DNA of 64,000 nucleotides, taken from Fuerstiella marisgermanici. Its GTDB lineage: Bacteria > Planctomycetota > Planctomycetia > Planctomycetales > Planctomycetaceae. The DNA is taken from positions 5,861,001 to 5,925,000 of the forward strand of contig NZ_CP017641.1 of the NCBI RefSeq assembly GCF_001983935.1, in the 5' to 3' direction. Positions 36,045 to 45,513 of the stretch are shown one piece after another. The notes below the pieces were generated by a model, which was not told the DNA's origin, ran no database searches, and saw only the letters and a list, made by a program, of their open reading frames with translations. Position 1 is the first letter of the stretch. Each line of letters begins with the position of its first letter. Made by a program: the position numbers and the translations under genes.

Positions 36045-37436
36045 ATGCCACTCACTCGTGTCGCCACTCTGCTCTCAGACGCAAGGCCTGACGAAACCGT
36101 CACCGCCAAGGGCTGGGTTCGCACTCGCCGGGATTCCAAAAACGGCTTCAGCTTTATCGAACTCAACGACGGAAGCTGCATGAAAAATCTGCAGATCGTT
36201 GTCGACGCCGACGTGCCGGGCTATTCAGATTCCATCAAAAACGTGACCACCGGAGCCAGCATTGCTGTCGAAGGCACCGTGAAGGAATCGCCAGGCAAGG
36301 GCCAACGGATCGAACTGCACGCCACGTCACTGAACGTACTCGGCACGGCAGATCCGGCCACATTTCCGCTGCAGAAAAAGGGCCACAGCTTCGAGTTTCT
36401 CCGTGAGATCGCTCACCTTCGCCCTCGCAGCAACAGCTTCGGAGCCGTCGCGCGAGTACGAAACTGCATCAGTCGGTCGATCCACAACTTCTTCCAGACG
36501 CGCGGCTTTCTGTACCTGAACACGCCCATCATCACCACCAGCGACTGCGAAGGCGCGGGCGAGATGTTTCAGGTGACAACGCTGGATATGGCGAAGCTCG
36601 CACAGCGGCAAACGGAAATCGACTGGAAGCAGGACTTCTTCGGCAAACCCGCGTCGCTTACGGTCAGCGGACAACTGGAAGCAGAAACTTACGCGACTTC
36701 CGTCGGCGACTGCTACACATTTGGGCCAACCTTTCGAGCCGAAAACAGCAACACAACTCGGCACCTGGCGGAATTCTGGATGGTCGAACCGGAAATGCCG
36801 TTCTACGAATTGCCGGACAACATGGACCTGGCGGAAGCCTTCATCAAGACGATCATCAACGACGTGCTGGCGCAATGCCCCGAGGACATGGAATTCTTCA
36901 ACCAGCGCATCGACAAGACTGTCCTGGAAACTCTGGAGAACATCCGCACAAACGAATTCGTCCGCCTGTCATACACCGAAGCCGTCGACTTGCTGAAAAG
37001 CTGCGGAAAGAAATTCGAGTACCCGGTCGAATGGGGAATCGATCTACAAAGTGAGCATGAACGATTCTTAACCGAAGAACACTTCAAGCAGCCGGTCATC
37101 CTGTTCGACTATCCTCGCACCATTAAGCCATTCTACATGCGTTGCAACGACGACGATAAAACCGTTCGAGCGATGGACGTGTTAGTGCCGCGCGTCGGCG
37201 AAATCATTGGCGGCAGCCAGCGTGAAGAACGCCTGGATGTGCTGTTGGCTCGCATTGAAGAATGCGGGATGAACCCGGACGACTACTGGTGGTATACGGA
37301 TTTACGTCGCTACGGCACCGTCCCCCACAGCGGCTTCGGTTTGGGCCTCGAACGAGCCGTCCAACTCATCACCGGCATGACCAACATCCGCGACGTGATC
37401 CCGTTCCCTCGCACACCCGGCCACGCCGAATTCTGA
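36045..37436 (+). CDS. asnS: Asparaginyl-tRNA synthetase
   Basis: Class II aminoacyl-tRNA synthetase, 463 residues, charging tRNA-Asn in the cytoplasm. The N-terminal OB-fold anticodon-binding domain shows [16 protein letters not shown] near the front. Class II motif 2 is the [23 protein letters not shown] region, and motif 3 is [20 protein letters not shown] is the usual end of AsnRS and separates it from AspRS. I chose the ATG at 36045; an in-frame upstream GTG/ATG region from 35988 would add 19 residues not seen in relatives. A direct AsnRS route makes an amidotransferase unnecessary for Asn-tRNA. Confidence 0.94.
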   Translation: MPLTRVATLLSDARPDETVTAKGWVRTRRDSKNGFSFIELNDGSCMKNLQIVVDADVPGYSDSIKNVTTGASIAVEGTVKESPGKGQRIELHATSLNVLGTADPATFPLQKKGHSFEFLREIAHLRPRSNSFGAVARVRNCISRSIHNFFQTRGFLYLNTPIITTSDCEGAGEMFQVTTLDMAKLAQRQTEIDWKQDFFGKPASLTVSGQLEAETYATSVGDCYTFGPTFRAENSNTTRHLAEFWMVEPEMPFYELPDNMDLAEAFIKTIINDVLAQCPEDMEFFNQRIDKTVLETLENIRTNEFVRLSYTEAVDLLKSCGKKFEYPVEWGIDLQSEHERFLTEEHFKQPVILFDYPRTIKPFYMRCNDDDKTVRAMDVLVPRVGEIIGGSQREERLDVLLARIEECGMNPDDYWWYTDLRRYGTVPHSGFGLGLERAVQLITGMTNIRDVIPFPRTPGHAEF

Positions 37437-37493
37437 CGGTGTTGGCCGCAGTCGCCGTGGTCTCGGCAACGCTTCAGCGGCGCGCATTCACCA

Positions 37494-37521
37494 CCCCTCC
37501 CGCAATTTATTGCGGGAGGGG
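37494..37521. terminator. Palindromic hairpin between convergent genes
   Basis: A perfect 13-bp inverted repeat (CCCCTCCCGCAAT / ATTGCGGGAGGGG) with a 2-base gap, so a strong stem with a tiny loop on either strand. It sits about 60 bases after asnS and about 50 bases before the end of the minus-strand esterase-like gene, so it could end transcription from both. No clear T-run follows, and GC-rich sequence containing GTTCGGGG follows it. It may instead be a dispersed palindromic repeat copied around the genome. Confidence 0.6.
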
Positions 37522-37570
37522 TCGAACGAGCGAAGCAAGTTCGGGGGAGGGCCCCGCGCCTCACCGGGCT

Positions 37571-39634
37571 CTACTTCTTCAACTGCCACTGCTCATCAAA
37601 AAAGTCAGCAGCCACAACTTTCCCGGGCCAGACGTTCCCCGGCGGCGTGCGCAGATCAACGACGGCCCAGTCGGGCAGCATGGGAACCTGGCGAGCGTTG
37701 TTCAGGTACGCATAGTCGCGAAATGTGAAGCTGCTGTTGAAGACGACGTAGCGATTCTGATTGAGTGGATTGGGATAGATCAGGATCGGCGCGTGATGAC
37801 CCGCGTCGTACGTTTTCTGCCCGACAACGATCTGCTTGTCCGTCCATTTTACGGGCAGCTTGTCGGCAACTTTCGCCATCACGCTGTTGGACGACGGATC
37901 ACCCCACAGCACTAGATTCGCGGATTCGATAAGCTCATCGGTAACGTCAGTGTCGTCAACCACGCGAGCGTCACCACGAAAGTGACGCCGCCAATGTTCG
38001 ATGGCTCGTTCCAGTTCCGCCTCTGCCCACTTGCCTGCGGCCTCGTTGGCCGCTTTGCCGGTGGGACGGACAAAGACAAATGAGTCCATGAAGGCGTCGT
38101 CGATCGGGCCTTGAAGGTTGTGGCGTTTGCGAAGGGAATCGTCCGGAGGTCCGGCGCACCACTTTCCATCGTCGCTTCGATGCACTTGCAAGCGGGCCGA
38201 ACCGTCTGAGAACGGACCCTCTCCTAAAATACGTTCATTGGGTTTTCCATTGCCAACTTCCAGCCAAAGAGCAACGGGCAAAGGAAAGTCAGGATCCTCC
38301 TCTGGGTCGTCCGAAAACGTACCTGCGGGAAAATCGACAGTGAACGCTGAAATGTTGTCGACTGAGCAACGCATGTCGAACTTGGAAGAATCAGATTCGT
38401 CGAAGCGTGGCTGAAGGTGGATGCTGGCCGGCTTCCAGTGGTCATCAAGTGCGTCAACCGTCAACCAGTACATCCGGTTGTACTTCAGCGTGTGTGTCTG
38501 AAAACGCAGATTTCGTGGGAATGACGTGTGCTCGCGGTCGGCAAGTGTTGTCATTACTTTTTCGATTGTCCGTTTCGAAACGTCATCAATCTTGTGCCCC
38601 ATTCCTGCACCAATAATATGCCGCAGACGAATGCCATGTTCCTTCAACGCCGCTTCCATCACGTCCGCTGCCTGCTTCTGAATATCGTTCTCACCGCTGT
38701 ACGCAATCGTCGGGCAGTGAGCAAGATTGGCGGCGTACTTGTCGCAGTCGTACAGGTTCCAGAGCTGCTTTTCCCACGGTGTTGGGTTCAGAGTTTCCTT
38801 TTGGAAGAAGTCCAGAAACTGCGGCGTTTCAGAAAAACCAGCACCCGGATTGGCCGCGAACCAACGGTCCGGATAGTGAACCGCAAACTGCCAGCAGGCT
38901 GCTCCGCCCATCGAAAAACCTCGCACGCTGATGCGGTCCTCATCAATCCGATACCGTTTTTGCGCATCTTCCAATGCCTCCAGCACGTCGACTTCACCGG
39001 CGAATTTGAAGGCATTCGAATAGCGTCCGTATGGGTGCAGCATAATCGTGTGCTCCGGCGTGTACCGGCCGGGATTCTTCATACGGTCCCAAATGAAGTT
39101 AACTTCACTTAACGTTTCGCCTCGACCATGAAACCACAGGTCGCAGCGAGTTGGCACGCTGTGATTGAATGCATACGTTTTCGGCACGACCAAACCATAC
39201 GGTTGGACCGTGTGGTCAATGCGACTGACGTAACCTCGCACGATCAGCCCGCTTTGATTCGGCCATTCCGGTTCTCCCGCCAATAGCTGATCGGCACGAG
39301 CACTTCCTTCGACCAGCAACGCATCCGCTTTGTCGATGTCCTTCGGGGAAAAGAATTCGTCATAATCCAGAGCGACTCGCACCGCCCGTTCGAAAATCAT
39401 CACATCCGGCAGCAACGCCTTGGCGTTTGCGTCGCCCACCTTCTGCACCTGAGCGATCTTTCCCTGCAGCTCGCTCAGGCCGGCTCGCAGCGAGTTCGCT
39501 CGTTCTTCCGGAACCGGCACGCCGGCTTTGGGAATTCGCCGGACAACTTCCGGGTTGTTATCCCGCTCGCCATCGGCGAAGGCAGAACTGAAGCAAAGGA
39601 AGGGAACCAGCAGGAAGGCAATTCGGTTAGGCAT
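37571..39634 (-). CDS. Secreted alpha/beta hydrolase of esterase/peptidase type
   Basis: A 687-residue exported protein. After a signal peptide (about 1-20) and a helical front, an alpha/beta hydrolase core (about 170-380) contains the nucleophile elbow GFSMGG (within VRGFSMGGAACWQ), HGRGETLSEVNF-type oxyanion segment, and AYSGENDIQK as a likely acid region. MGHKIDD could supply the His. A C-terminal beta-rich region follows (about 400-680). The core resembles PHB-depolymerase/feruloyl-esterase-like and prolyl-oligopeptidase-like enzymes. Substrate is unknown. Confidence 0.8.
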   Translation of the reverse strand: MPNRIAFLLVPFLCFSSAFADGERDNNPEVVRRIPKAGVPVPEERANSLRAGLSELQGKIAQVQKVGDANAKALLPDVMIFERAVRVALDYDEFFSPKDIDKADALLVEGSARADQLLAGEPEWPNQSGLIVRGYVSRIDHTVQPYGLVVPKTYAFNHSVPTRCDLWFHGRGETLSEVNFIWDRMKNPGRYTPEHTIMLHPYGRYSNAFKFAGEVDVLEALEDAQKRYRIDEDRISVRGFSMGGAACWQFAVHYPDRWFAANPGAGFSETPQFLDFFQKETLNPTPWEKQLWNLYDCDKYAANLAHCPTIAYSGENDIQKQAADVMEAALKEHGIRLRHIIGAGMGHKIDDVSKRTIEKVMTTLADREHTSFPRNLRFQTHTLKYNRMYWLTVDALDDHWKPASIHLQPRFDESDSSKFDMRCSVDNISAFTVDFPAGTFSDDPEEDPDFPLPVALWLEVGNGKPNERILGEGPFSDGSARLQVHRSDDGKWCAGPPDDSLRKRHNLQGPIDDAFMDSFVFVRPTGKAANEAAGKWAEAELERAIEHWRRHFRGDARVVDDTDVTDELIESANLVLWGDPSSNSVMAKVADKLPVKWTDKQIVVGQKTYDAGHHAPILIYPNPLNQNRYVVFNSSFTFRDYAYLNNARQVPMLPDWAVVDLRTPPGNVWPGKVVAADFFDEQWQLKK

Positions 39635-39800
39635 GGTAGGTGGTTCTGAAGTAGACAGCGGAACGGATTCTTGGCTCGTCAGTATATGGAATCGCCGGTG
39701 ATTTCGCTGCTACGCGCGAAAAAGACCGCTGGCTACGTGCTTATCGATACGAATCCGAGAAGACGAGCATCAGCGGTCATGAGTTTCATCGCCGGACACT

Positions 39801-40619
39801 TTAACGCTTCCGAACAGCGGCTCCCTGAGCGGTCTCAAGCCCCAGCTTGTCGACATCAATCTCATCCAGCGGCGATGGCGCAACCTTTTCAGGAACCGCC
39901 GGCACCGTCGCAGACGGCGCGCTTGGTGCCGGAGTACTCGGCACGGGAACAGAATCTGCAACCGGCACCTCTTCAGCTTCAGCCACCAACAAACCGATGT
40001 TGCAGCGTTTCAGAATCTGGACGTTGTTTAATTCGTCGCATTCCAGCAGTTCGTCAAAGCTGTCGACGGCGACGATTAGAGTATCAAACGGTGCTTGTTG
40101 ATTGACCAGTCCCATCGCCATACACGTGACCGGCAACTGAATCCGGAGCTGCGATTCCTGCCCGGCTTCCAGACGCGGCACATGCACCGTGGCTGTCGGC
40201 GAATGCACGTGAATCTGCCCACGCACGCCGACCAGCGAAACCCGAAAATCACCAATCGGGATCTGGCTGTTGTTTCGAAGGCTGACCTGAAACACGGGCC
40301 CCTTCGTTTCGTCGCCATCGCACACCAAATGCACGCACAACAGTTCGAGGTCACCCGGCGTCAGTGGTACGGACAGATGAGCCATCTGAATCTGCGGCGT
40401 GCCGCTCAGGTGTCCTGCCTGCTGACGAACGCGGTTATGCAACAGCAGGTTGATCACATGGCCGCAATGCGACGACGGAATGCCCAGCACCTGACTGGTT
40501 CGAAGATGATCGGCGTTCACCGGCTGCAACACCTGTTGCTGAGCGATCGCCGTCCCAAGAGTTGAAACTATTGCTAAGCCCAGAGCGACAAGTCTGAGGG
40601 CTGGCTGTTGAGCAATCAT
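39801..40619 (-). CDS. Secreted protein with CARDB-like domain and proline-rich tail
   Basis: A 272-residue exported protein. A signal peptide ends near TAIAQQ. Residues about 90-200 form a beta-sandwich of CARDB type (FQVSLRNNSQIPIGDFRVSL, then VDSFDELLECDELNN, the usual acidic/Asn-Asn end). The tail (about 215-272) is rich in Ala, Pro, Ser and Val, and looks like a linker. An adhesion or scaffolding role is inferred from the domain type. The gene lies behind the Tyr-rich secreted protein on the same strand but is separated from it by a terminator. Confidence 0.72.
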   Translation of the reverse strand: MIAQQPALRLVALGLAIVSTLGTAIAQQQVLQPVNADHLRTSQVLGIPSSHCGHVINLLLHNRVRQQAGHLSGTPQIQMAHLSVPLTPGDLELLCVHLVCDGDETKGPVFQVSLRNNSQIPIGDFRVSLVGVRGQIHVHSPTATVHVPRLEAGQESQLRIQLPVTCMAMGLVNQQAPFDTLIVAVDSFDELLECDELNNVQILKRCNIGLLVAEAEEVPVADSVPVPSTPAPSAPSATVPAVPEKVAPSPLDEIDVDKLGLETAQGAAVRKR

Positions 40620-40690
40620 GATTATGATCCTTTCTTATTGCTGATGTGAAGGTCAGCAAAATGAGCGAGCTGAAATTTCCACACAAAAAG

Positions 40691-40717
40691 AGCCCGGCTT
40701 CTCTAAGAAGCCGGGCT
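40691..40717 (-). terminator. Rho-independent terminator after the Tyr-rich protein gene
   Basis: An 11-bp stem (AGCCCGGCTTC / GAAGCCGGGCT) with a 5-base loop. On the minus strand it is followed by a CTTTTTGTG stretch. It starts about 32 bases after the stop of the gene at 40749-41132, so it should separate that gene from the CARDB-like gene. Confidence 0.85.
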
Positions 40718-40748
40718 TCGAAAACAGGGCCGCTTGTCCGCATCTTTT

Positions 40749-41132
40749 TTAGTGACAGCCCCAGTAGTAGTGGTAGATCGGCGTAGCGACGCAGCGGTAA
40801 ACCGGCGGGGCGTAGCAGATCGTGCGGTAGCTGTAGAGCGGACGGCAGTAGCTATAGCAGCGGTTGTAATAGCTGTGTCCATAACCGCAGCCCCAGCTTC
40901 GGTAGCCGCCGCGGTATCCAAACCGACGGAAGCAGGCTTCAATCGCATCGCTGCCGCTTTCTTCGCCCGCCTCGGCACTCAGTTGATCCACATCGATGTC
41001 CAGATCCACATCGACGATTTCCACGTCCGAATCTGTAATCGACGCGACATCAATGGTCAGTTCTTCATCAGCTTTTACAGACGAAGCCAGCATGGTCACA
41101 GGCACGAGTGCCAACATCAGGTTCTTCAACAT
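40749..41132 (-). CDS. Small secreted protein with Tyr/Cys-rich C-terminus
   Basis: A 127-residue protein of unknown function. The start at 41132 has GGAGAAG a few bases upstream; a longer frame to 41204 is less likely. A signal peptide covers about 1-21 (MLKNLMLALVPVTMLASSVKA). Residues 22-60 are strongly acidic (TDSDVEIVDVDLDIDVD). The last 55 residues are unusually rich in Tyr, Cys, Arg and Gly (GYGHSYYNRCYSYCRPLY and similar), with about 16 Tyr and 8 Cys. Such a tail might be cross-linked or bind surfaces. I know no family for it. Confidence 0.75.
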   Translation of the reverse strand: MLKNLMLALVPVTMLASSVKADEELTIDVASITDSDVEIVDVDLDIDVDQLSAEAGEESGSDAIEACFRRFGYRGGYRSWGCGYGHSYYNRCYSYCRPLYSYRTICYAPPVYRCVATPIYHYYWGCH

Positions 41133-41424
41133 TTCTACTTCTCCAGATCCGGCAGGGTTGAGTAAATCAGAAACAGCCAAAAGCCGGTTGCTGGCCGTTT
41201 CCATTCGTTTCTACTCACCTAAGCGACGAAGTCCGAAAAGTGTTACAAACCGAAACGCACAAAATCACGACAGGACCGTATCGCCCGCGTTTGTCGCACA
41301 AAGAATGGCGAACGGCAGGCGCAGGTCTGGTGATTCGCCACGACGTCTGCAGCCTCGTTGACGCGAAACCTCAGTGGCAGTAATCTCACGCACCAATTCA
41401 CCATTCACCTGCAAGCGAATCACC

Positions 41425-42300
41425 ATGCCTTCGCCAAATCCTGTCAACGTGTCGCTCATTCAGATGACCTGTAGCGACGACGCAAACACAAACCTTGACC
41501 GCACCATCCAACAGATTCGTGAAGTCGCTGCCGAAGGGGCTCAGGTCATTTGCCTGCAGGAAGTCTTCAATACGCAGTATCCGTGTCAATCAGAAGATCA
41601 CGCCAACTTTGCACTGGCGGAAACGATCCCCGGCCCGACCACGGACGCCATTTGCAAAATTTCCAAGGAGCTTCAGGTTGTCGTCGTCGTCCCGTTGTTC
41701 GAAAAAAGAACGCATGGGCTGTACCACAACTCAGCCGTGGTTGTGGACGCCGACGGTTCGGTGGCCGGGCTGTATCGCAAGATGCACATTCCCGATGACC
41801 CGCTGTACTACGAAAAATTCTACTTCACGCCGGGTGATCTGGGCTTTCACGCCTTTCCGACAAAGTACGCGAAAGTTGGCGTGTGCATTTGCTGGGATCA
41901 GTGGTACCCGGAAGCAGCGCGGCTGACGGCCATGAAAGGCGCGGAGCTCTTGTTTTATCCGACCGCAATCGGCTGGATCCCCGGCGAGAAGGAAGAATTT
42001 GGCGAGAGTCAGTATTCCGCGTGGCAAACTATGATTCGCAGCCATGCGATCGCCAACGGACTGTTCGTGGGTGCTCCAAATCGAGTTGGAGTCGAAGGCG
42101 AAATCCAGTTTTGGGGCGGTTCATTCCTGGCCGATCCATATGGCAAAGTTCTGCAGCAGGCGTCTCATGATGTCGAGCAGAATCTGGTTTTGGAATGCGA
42201 CCTCGGACTCATCGATACCGCTCGCACACATTGGCCGTTCTTCCGCGACCGCCGCATCGACGCGTTTGGCGACCTGCAGAAACGTTGGTGTGAAGATTAG
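41425..42300 (+). CDS. aguB: N-carbamoylputrescine amidase
   Basis: Nitrilase-family carbon-nitrogen hydrolase of 291 residues that converts N-carbamoylputrescine to putrescine. The Glu-Lys-Cys triad appears in LQEVFNTQYP, YRKMHIPDDP and CICWDQWYPEAAR. The triad context and the DPLYYEKFYFTPGD segment match the plant/bacterial AguB group. I chose the ATG at 41425; the frame opens at 41374 but the earlier residues are not family-like. The next gene, aguA, follows after 13 bases, so the two act in one pathway. Confidence 0.92.
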   Translation: MPSPNPVNVSLIQMTCSDDANTNLDRTIQQIREVAAEGAQVICLQEVFNTQYPCQSEDHANFALAETIPGPTTDAICKISKELQVVVVVPLFEKRTHGLYHNSAVVVDADGSVAGLYRKMHIPDDPLYYEKFYFTPGDLGFHAFPTKYAKVGVCICWDQWYPEAARLTAMKGAELLFYPTAIGWIPGEKEEFGESQYSAWQTMIRSHAIANGLFVGAPNRVGVEGEIQFWGGSFLADPYGKVLQQASHDVEQNLVLECDLGLIDTARTHWPFFRDRRIDAFGDLQKRWCED

Positions 42301-42313
42301 CGGCCCACACCAG

Positions 42314-43366
42314 ATGACTCACATCAACCTCATCAACTACCGTTGGCCTGCCGAATGGGAACCACACGAATCTACGTGGGTAGCATGGCCTGTCAGCGAA
42401 CAGACATGGCCCGGCATCTTCGAAAAAATCCCGCCCGCGTTCGCGCAGTTTGTAGCGGAGATCGCTCGATTTGAACTGGTCAACATTCTGGCGGGCGGCG
42501 ACGGCGTTGCAGAGAACGCCCGCGAACTGGTGGATGCTGCCTGCGACGCAGCGGCAGCAACCTTCGATGTTCGTTTCGTCGACATCCCCGTCAACGATTC
42601 ATGGTGCCGAGACCACGGCCCGATCTTTCTGAATCGTCGAGCCGACGTAACCGACGGGCCGTCGCAGGTGATTGTCGACTGGGACTACAACGCCTGGGGC
42701 GGCAAGTATCCGCCGTGGGATCTGGATGCGAAAGTCGCTCGTAAAGTTGCCCACCGATTGGACGTCCCCACTGTCCGTCCAGGCGTGGTCCTCGAAGGCG
42801 GCGCTATCGAAGGCAACGGCGCGGGCAAGCTGATGACCACAGAAAGCTGCCTGCTGAATCCGAACCGCAATCCGAGCGTCAACCGCGATGCAATGGAAGC
42901 CTTGCTGCGAAAACACATGCAGGTCGATTCGATCATCTGGCTGCCCGGCCACGGCATCATCGGCGACGATACCGACGGCCACATTGATCAGGTGGCTCGC
43001 TTCGCCGACGAAAACACCGTGCTGCTGGCGGCACCATTCGACGACGATGCACCAGAAGCCGCCGACCTTCGAGCGAACCGGAACGCTCTTGAGTTGGCCG
43101 ATATTGGCTGCAGAATCGTCGACTTAAAGATGCCGTCGCCAAAATTTCAGCAGGAACATCGTCTGCCCGCGTGCTACTGCAATTTCTATATCGCCAACGG
43201 GGCCATCATCGTGCCGACCTTCGACGATTCAGCAGACGACGAAGCGATGCAGGTGCTTCAAGCAGCGTTTCCGCAACACGAAATCGTTGGCGTCTCGGCA
43301 ATCGACCTCGTCTGGGGCCTGGGTGCGTTCCACTGTATGACGCAACAGCAGCCAGCGTTCTCGTAG
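42314..43366 (+). CDS. aguA: Agmatine deiminase
   Basis: A 350-residue guanidino-group-modifying hydrolase that turns agmatine into N-carbamoylputrescine and ammonia. Family marks are WPAEWEPHESTWVAWP at the front, WCRDHGPIF, the GVVLEGGAIEGNG loop, LPGHGIIGDDTDGHIDQVARF with the catalytic His, and the nucleophile Cys in ACYCNFYIANGAII. The true start is the ATG at 42314; a longer frame reaching 42044 overlaps aguB. Together with aguB it completes agmatine to putrescine. Confidence 0.93.
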   Translation: MTHINLINYRWPAEWEPHESTWVAWPVSEQTWPGIFEKIPPAFAQFVAEIARFELVNILAGGDGVAENARELVDAACDAAAATFDVRFVDIPVNDSWCRDHGPIFLNRRADVTDGPSQVIVDWDYNAWGGKYPPWDLDAKVARKVAHRLDVPTVRPGVVLEGGAIEGNGAGKLMTTESCLLNPNRNPSVNRDAMEALLRKHMQVDSIIWLPGHGIIGDDTDGHIDQVARFADENTVLLAAPFDDDAPEAADLRANRNALELADIGCRIVDLKMPSPKFQQEHRLPACYCNFYIANGAIIVPTFDDSADDEAMQVLQAAFPQHEIVGVSAIDLVWGLGAFHCMTQQQPAFS

Positions 43367-43473
43367 CCCTCCCTGATTTCGCTGGGAGCTTCCCCGAATA
43401 CCGTTATGGCAAGCAGCGGTCTACGCGTATACAATGAAAACTCCGTATCTGCGAACGTGAACAGGATTGGCCG

Positions 43474-44052
43474 ATGTCAACCATAACCGAACAAACGATG
43501 ACCGCGGAAGAATTCTTCCAGTGGGTCCAATTGCCTGCCAATCGAGGGCGACGGTTTGAACTGGTCCATGGAGAGGTTGTCGAAATGCCGCCCGCTGGAA
43601 AGTACCACGGTTTCGTTTGCGGAAATGTTGCGCGCATCCTCGGCAACTTCGCAGCCGCCCAAAGCGTCGGCTATGTGTGCACGAATGACGCCGGTGTCAT
43701 CGTAGGCCGAGATCCCGATTCCGTGCGCGGCCCTGATGTCACATATTACATCGACGACGAAACAGCGGACAACATGCAGCGGAAATACGCGCAGAGGCCG
43801 CCGGTGCTCGCTGTGGAAGTTGTATCGCCGACCGACCGCATCAACGACATCATGCTACGAGTGACTCAGTTGTTGGCTCAAGGAGTAGCAGCTGTCTGGG
43901 TGGTCGATCCGGAAGCGCGAGACATCAGCATCTGCCGCGCTGGCAAGGAACCTCAACTGGTGCAGGCCGACGAACACATCGCTGGCGGCACCGAACTCCC
44001 GGAGTTCCGCTGTGCGGTCGCAGAATTCTTCGCCACACCGGCGGGCACGTAG
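43474..44052 (+). CDS. Uma2 family (DUF820) putative endonuclease
   Basis: A 192-residue protein of the Uma2/DUF820 family, which has a PD-(D/E)XK nuclease-like fold. The layout is typical: MTAEEFFQWVQLP at the front, RRFELVHGEVVEMPP, GPDVTYYI, then PPVLAVEVVSPTDR (the Glu-x-Val motif) and LLAQGVAAVWVVDPEARDI. These genes are very numerous in planctomycetes and cyanobacteria; their biological role is unclear. Single gene on the plus strand. Confidence 0.9.
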   Translation: MSTITEQTMTAEEFFQWVQLPANRGRRFELVHGEVVEMPPAGKYHGFVCGNVARILGNFAAAQSVGYVCTNDAGVIVGRDPDSVRGPDVTYYIDDETADNMQRKYAQRPPVLAVEVVSPTDRINDIMLRVTQLLAQGVAAVWVVDPEARDISICRAGKEPQLVQADEHIAGGTELPEFRCAVAEFFATPAGT

Positions 44053-44056
44053 CTGA

Positions 44057-45508
44057 TCACAGCAGTTCTCGCAAAACGTGCCCGTGTACGTCGGTCAGGC
44101 GGCGGTCAATCCCGTTGTGTTGGTACGTGAGCCGCGTGTGGTCCAGACCCAGCAGATGCAGAATGGTTGCGTTCAAATCGTGAATCGATGAAACATCCTG
44201 CACGGCCTTGAAGCCCAGCTCATCGGTTACGCCGTAACTAACGCCCGGCTTGATACCCGCTCCGCCAAGCCACGCGGTGAAGCCCTGAGGATTATGGTCG
44301 CGACCTTTCGCCCCCTTTTGAAACATGGGCATGCGGCCAAATTCCGTGCACCAAACCACCAACGTGTCTTCCAGCAGGCCGCGCTGCTTCATGTCGTTGA
44401 ACAAAGCGGCTGCTGGCTGGTCGAGAATCTCACCGTGAATATCGTATTGGTTTCGCAGGTCGGAATGCCCGTCCCAGTTCAGTCGCCCGGCACTCGCGTA
44501 CGCACCGTTAAACAACTGCACAAAGCGGACGCCGTTTTCGATCAGTCGCCGAGCCAGAATGGCATTCTTCGCGAAGGCCGCTTTGGTTTCGTTGGGCGAA
44601 TCTGCTCCGTACATTTTTAGTGTGTGAGCGGACTCGGTCGAAAGATCAGCGATGCCAGGCACCGACAACTGCATTCGAGCCGCCAGTTCGTAGCTGGCGA
44701 TCCGCGCAGCCAGATCGGTATCGTCCGGGTTGCGAGCCAGATGCTGTTCGTTCAACATTGCAAGCAGTGATCGAGCGGCGTTGTCCTTGTCTTTCCCGAT
44801 CGACGCAGGCGGCGCGAGATTACGAATGGGCTGACTGCTGTTAAACGGCGTTCCCTGAAAGACGGCGGGCAAAAATCCGGGCGCCCAGTTGTTGACGCTG
44901 GCCTGAGGCACACCACGTGGATCCGGGATTGCGACAAAGGCTGGCAGATCCTGATTCTCGGTCCCCAGCGCGTACGTCACCCACGCTCCGATGCTGGGGA
45001 AGCCATCGAGCACGAAACCGGTGGAGAGAAAGTTTTCCGCCGGGCCATGCGTGTTCGACTTGTTTGTGAGGGTATGCACAAAGGAAATGTCGTCGACGAT
45101 CCCGCCCAGATGAGGCAGCATGTCTGACACCATCTTGCCGCATTCGCCGCGTGGACGGAACCGGTACTGCGGCCGAGCCAGATTTCCGGACGGCCCCTGA
45201 AACGTGACAGCAGGCCCGCCCTTCATCGGTTGCCCGTCACGTTTGATCAGCTCTGGCTTGTAGTCATACGTTTCAAGCTGGCTGCACGCTCCGGCACAGA
45301 AAATCACCAGCACGTTTTTCGCTTTCGCCTCGTGATGGCCCATTCGTCGCGCGTGAGGCATCGACGCGTCGAAGTTCACAGAATCGCCCAGCACGTTCTG
45401 TTGCTTCAGCAGACTGGCCAGCGCAACACCGGCGAGCCCCGACACGGTCTGGCCGAACAAGTCGCGCCGCAGCATTTGCTGTCCGTTATTGGAAAGAGGT
45501 GTGGTCAT
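44057..45508 (-). CDS. DUF1501 family secreted protein, second copy
   Basis: A 483-residue member of the same family as the gene at 7930-9372. The front ([19 protein letters not shown]) is Tat-like. Family marks include [31 protein letters not shown], and [15 protein letters not shown]. It is preceded by 5 bases after the stop of the PSD1 gene, so they form one unit. It differs from the first copy at many positions, so it is not a recent duplicate. Confidence 0.88.
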   Translation of the reverse strand: MTTPLSNNGQQMLRRDLFGQTVSGLAGVALASLLKQQNVLGDSVNFDASMPHARRMGHHEAKAKNVLVIFCAGACSQLETYDYKPELIKRDGQPMKGGPAVTFQGPSGNLARPQYRFRPRGECGKMVSDMLPHLGGIVDDISFVHTLTNKSNTHGPAENFLSTGFVLDGFPSIGAWVTYALGTENQDLPAFVAIPDPRGVPQASVNNWAPGFLPAVFQGTPFNSSQPIRNLAPPASIGKDKDNAARSLLAMLNEQHLARNPDDTDLAARIASYELAARMQLSVPGIADLSTESAHTLKMYGADSPNETKAAFAKNAILARRLIENGVRFVQLFNGAYASAGRLNWDGHSDLRNQYDIHGEILDQPAAALFNDMKQRGLLEDTLVVWCTEFGRMPMFQKGAKGRDHNPQGFTAWLGGAGIKPGVSYGVTDELGFKAVQDVSSIHDLNATILHLLGLDHTRLTYQHNGIDRRLTDVHGHVLRELL

Positions 45509-45513
45509 AGGCT

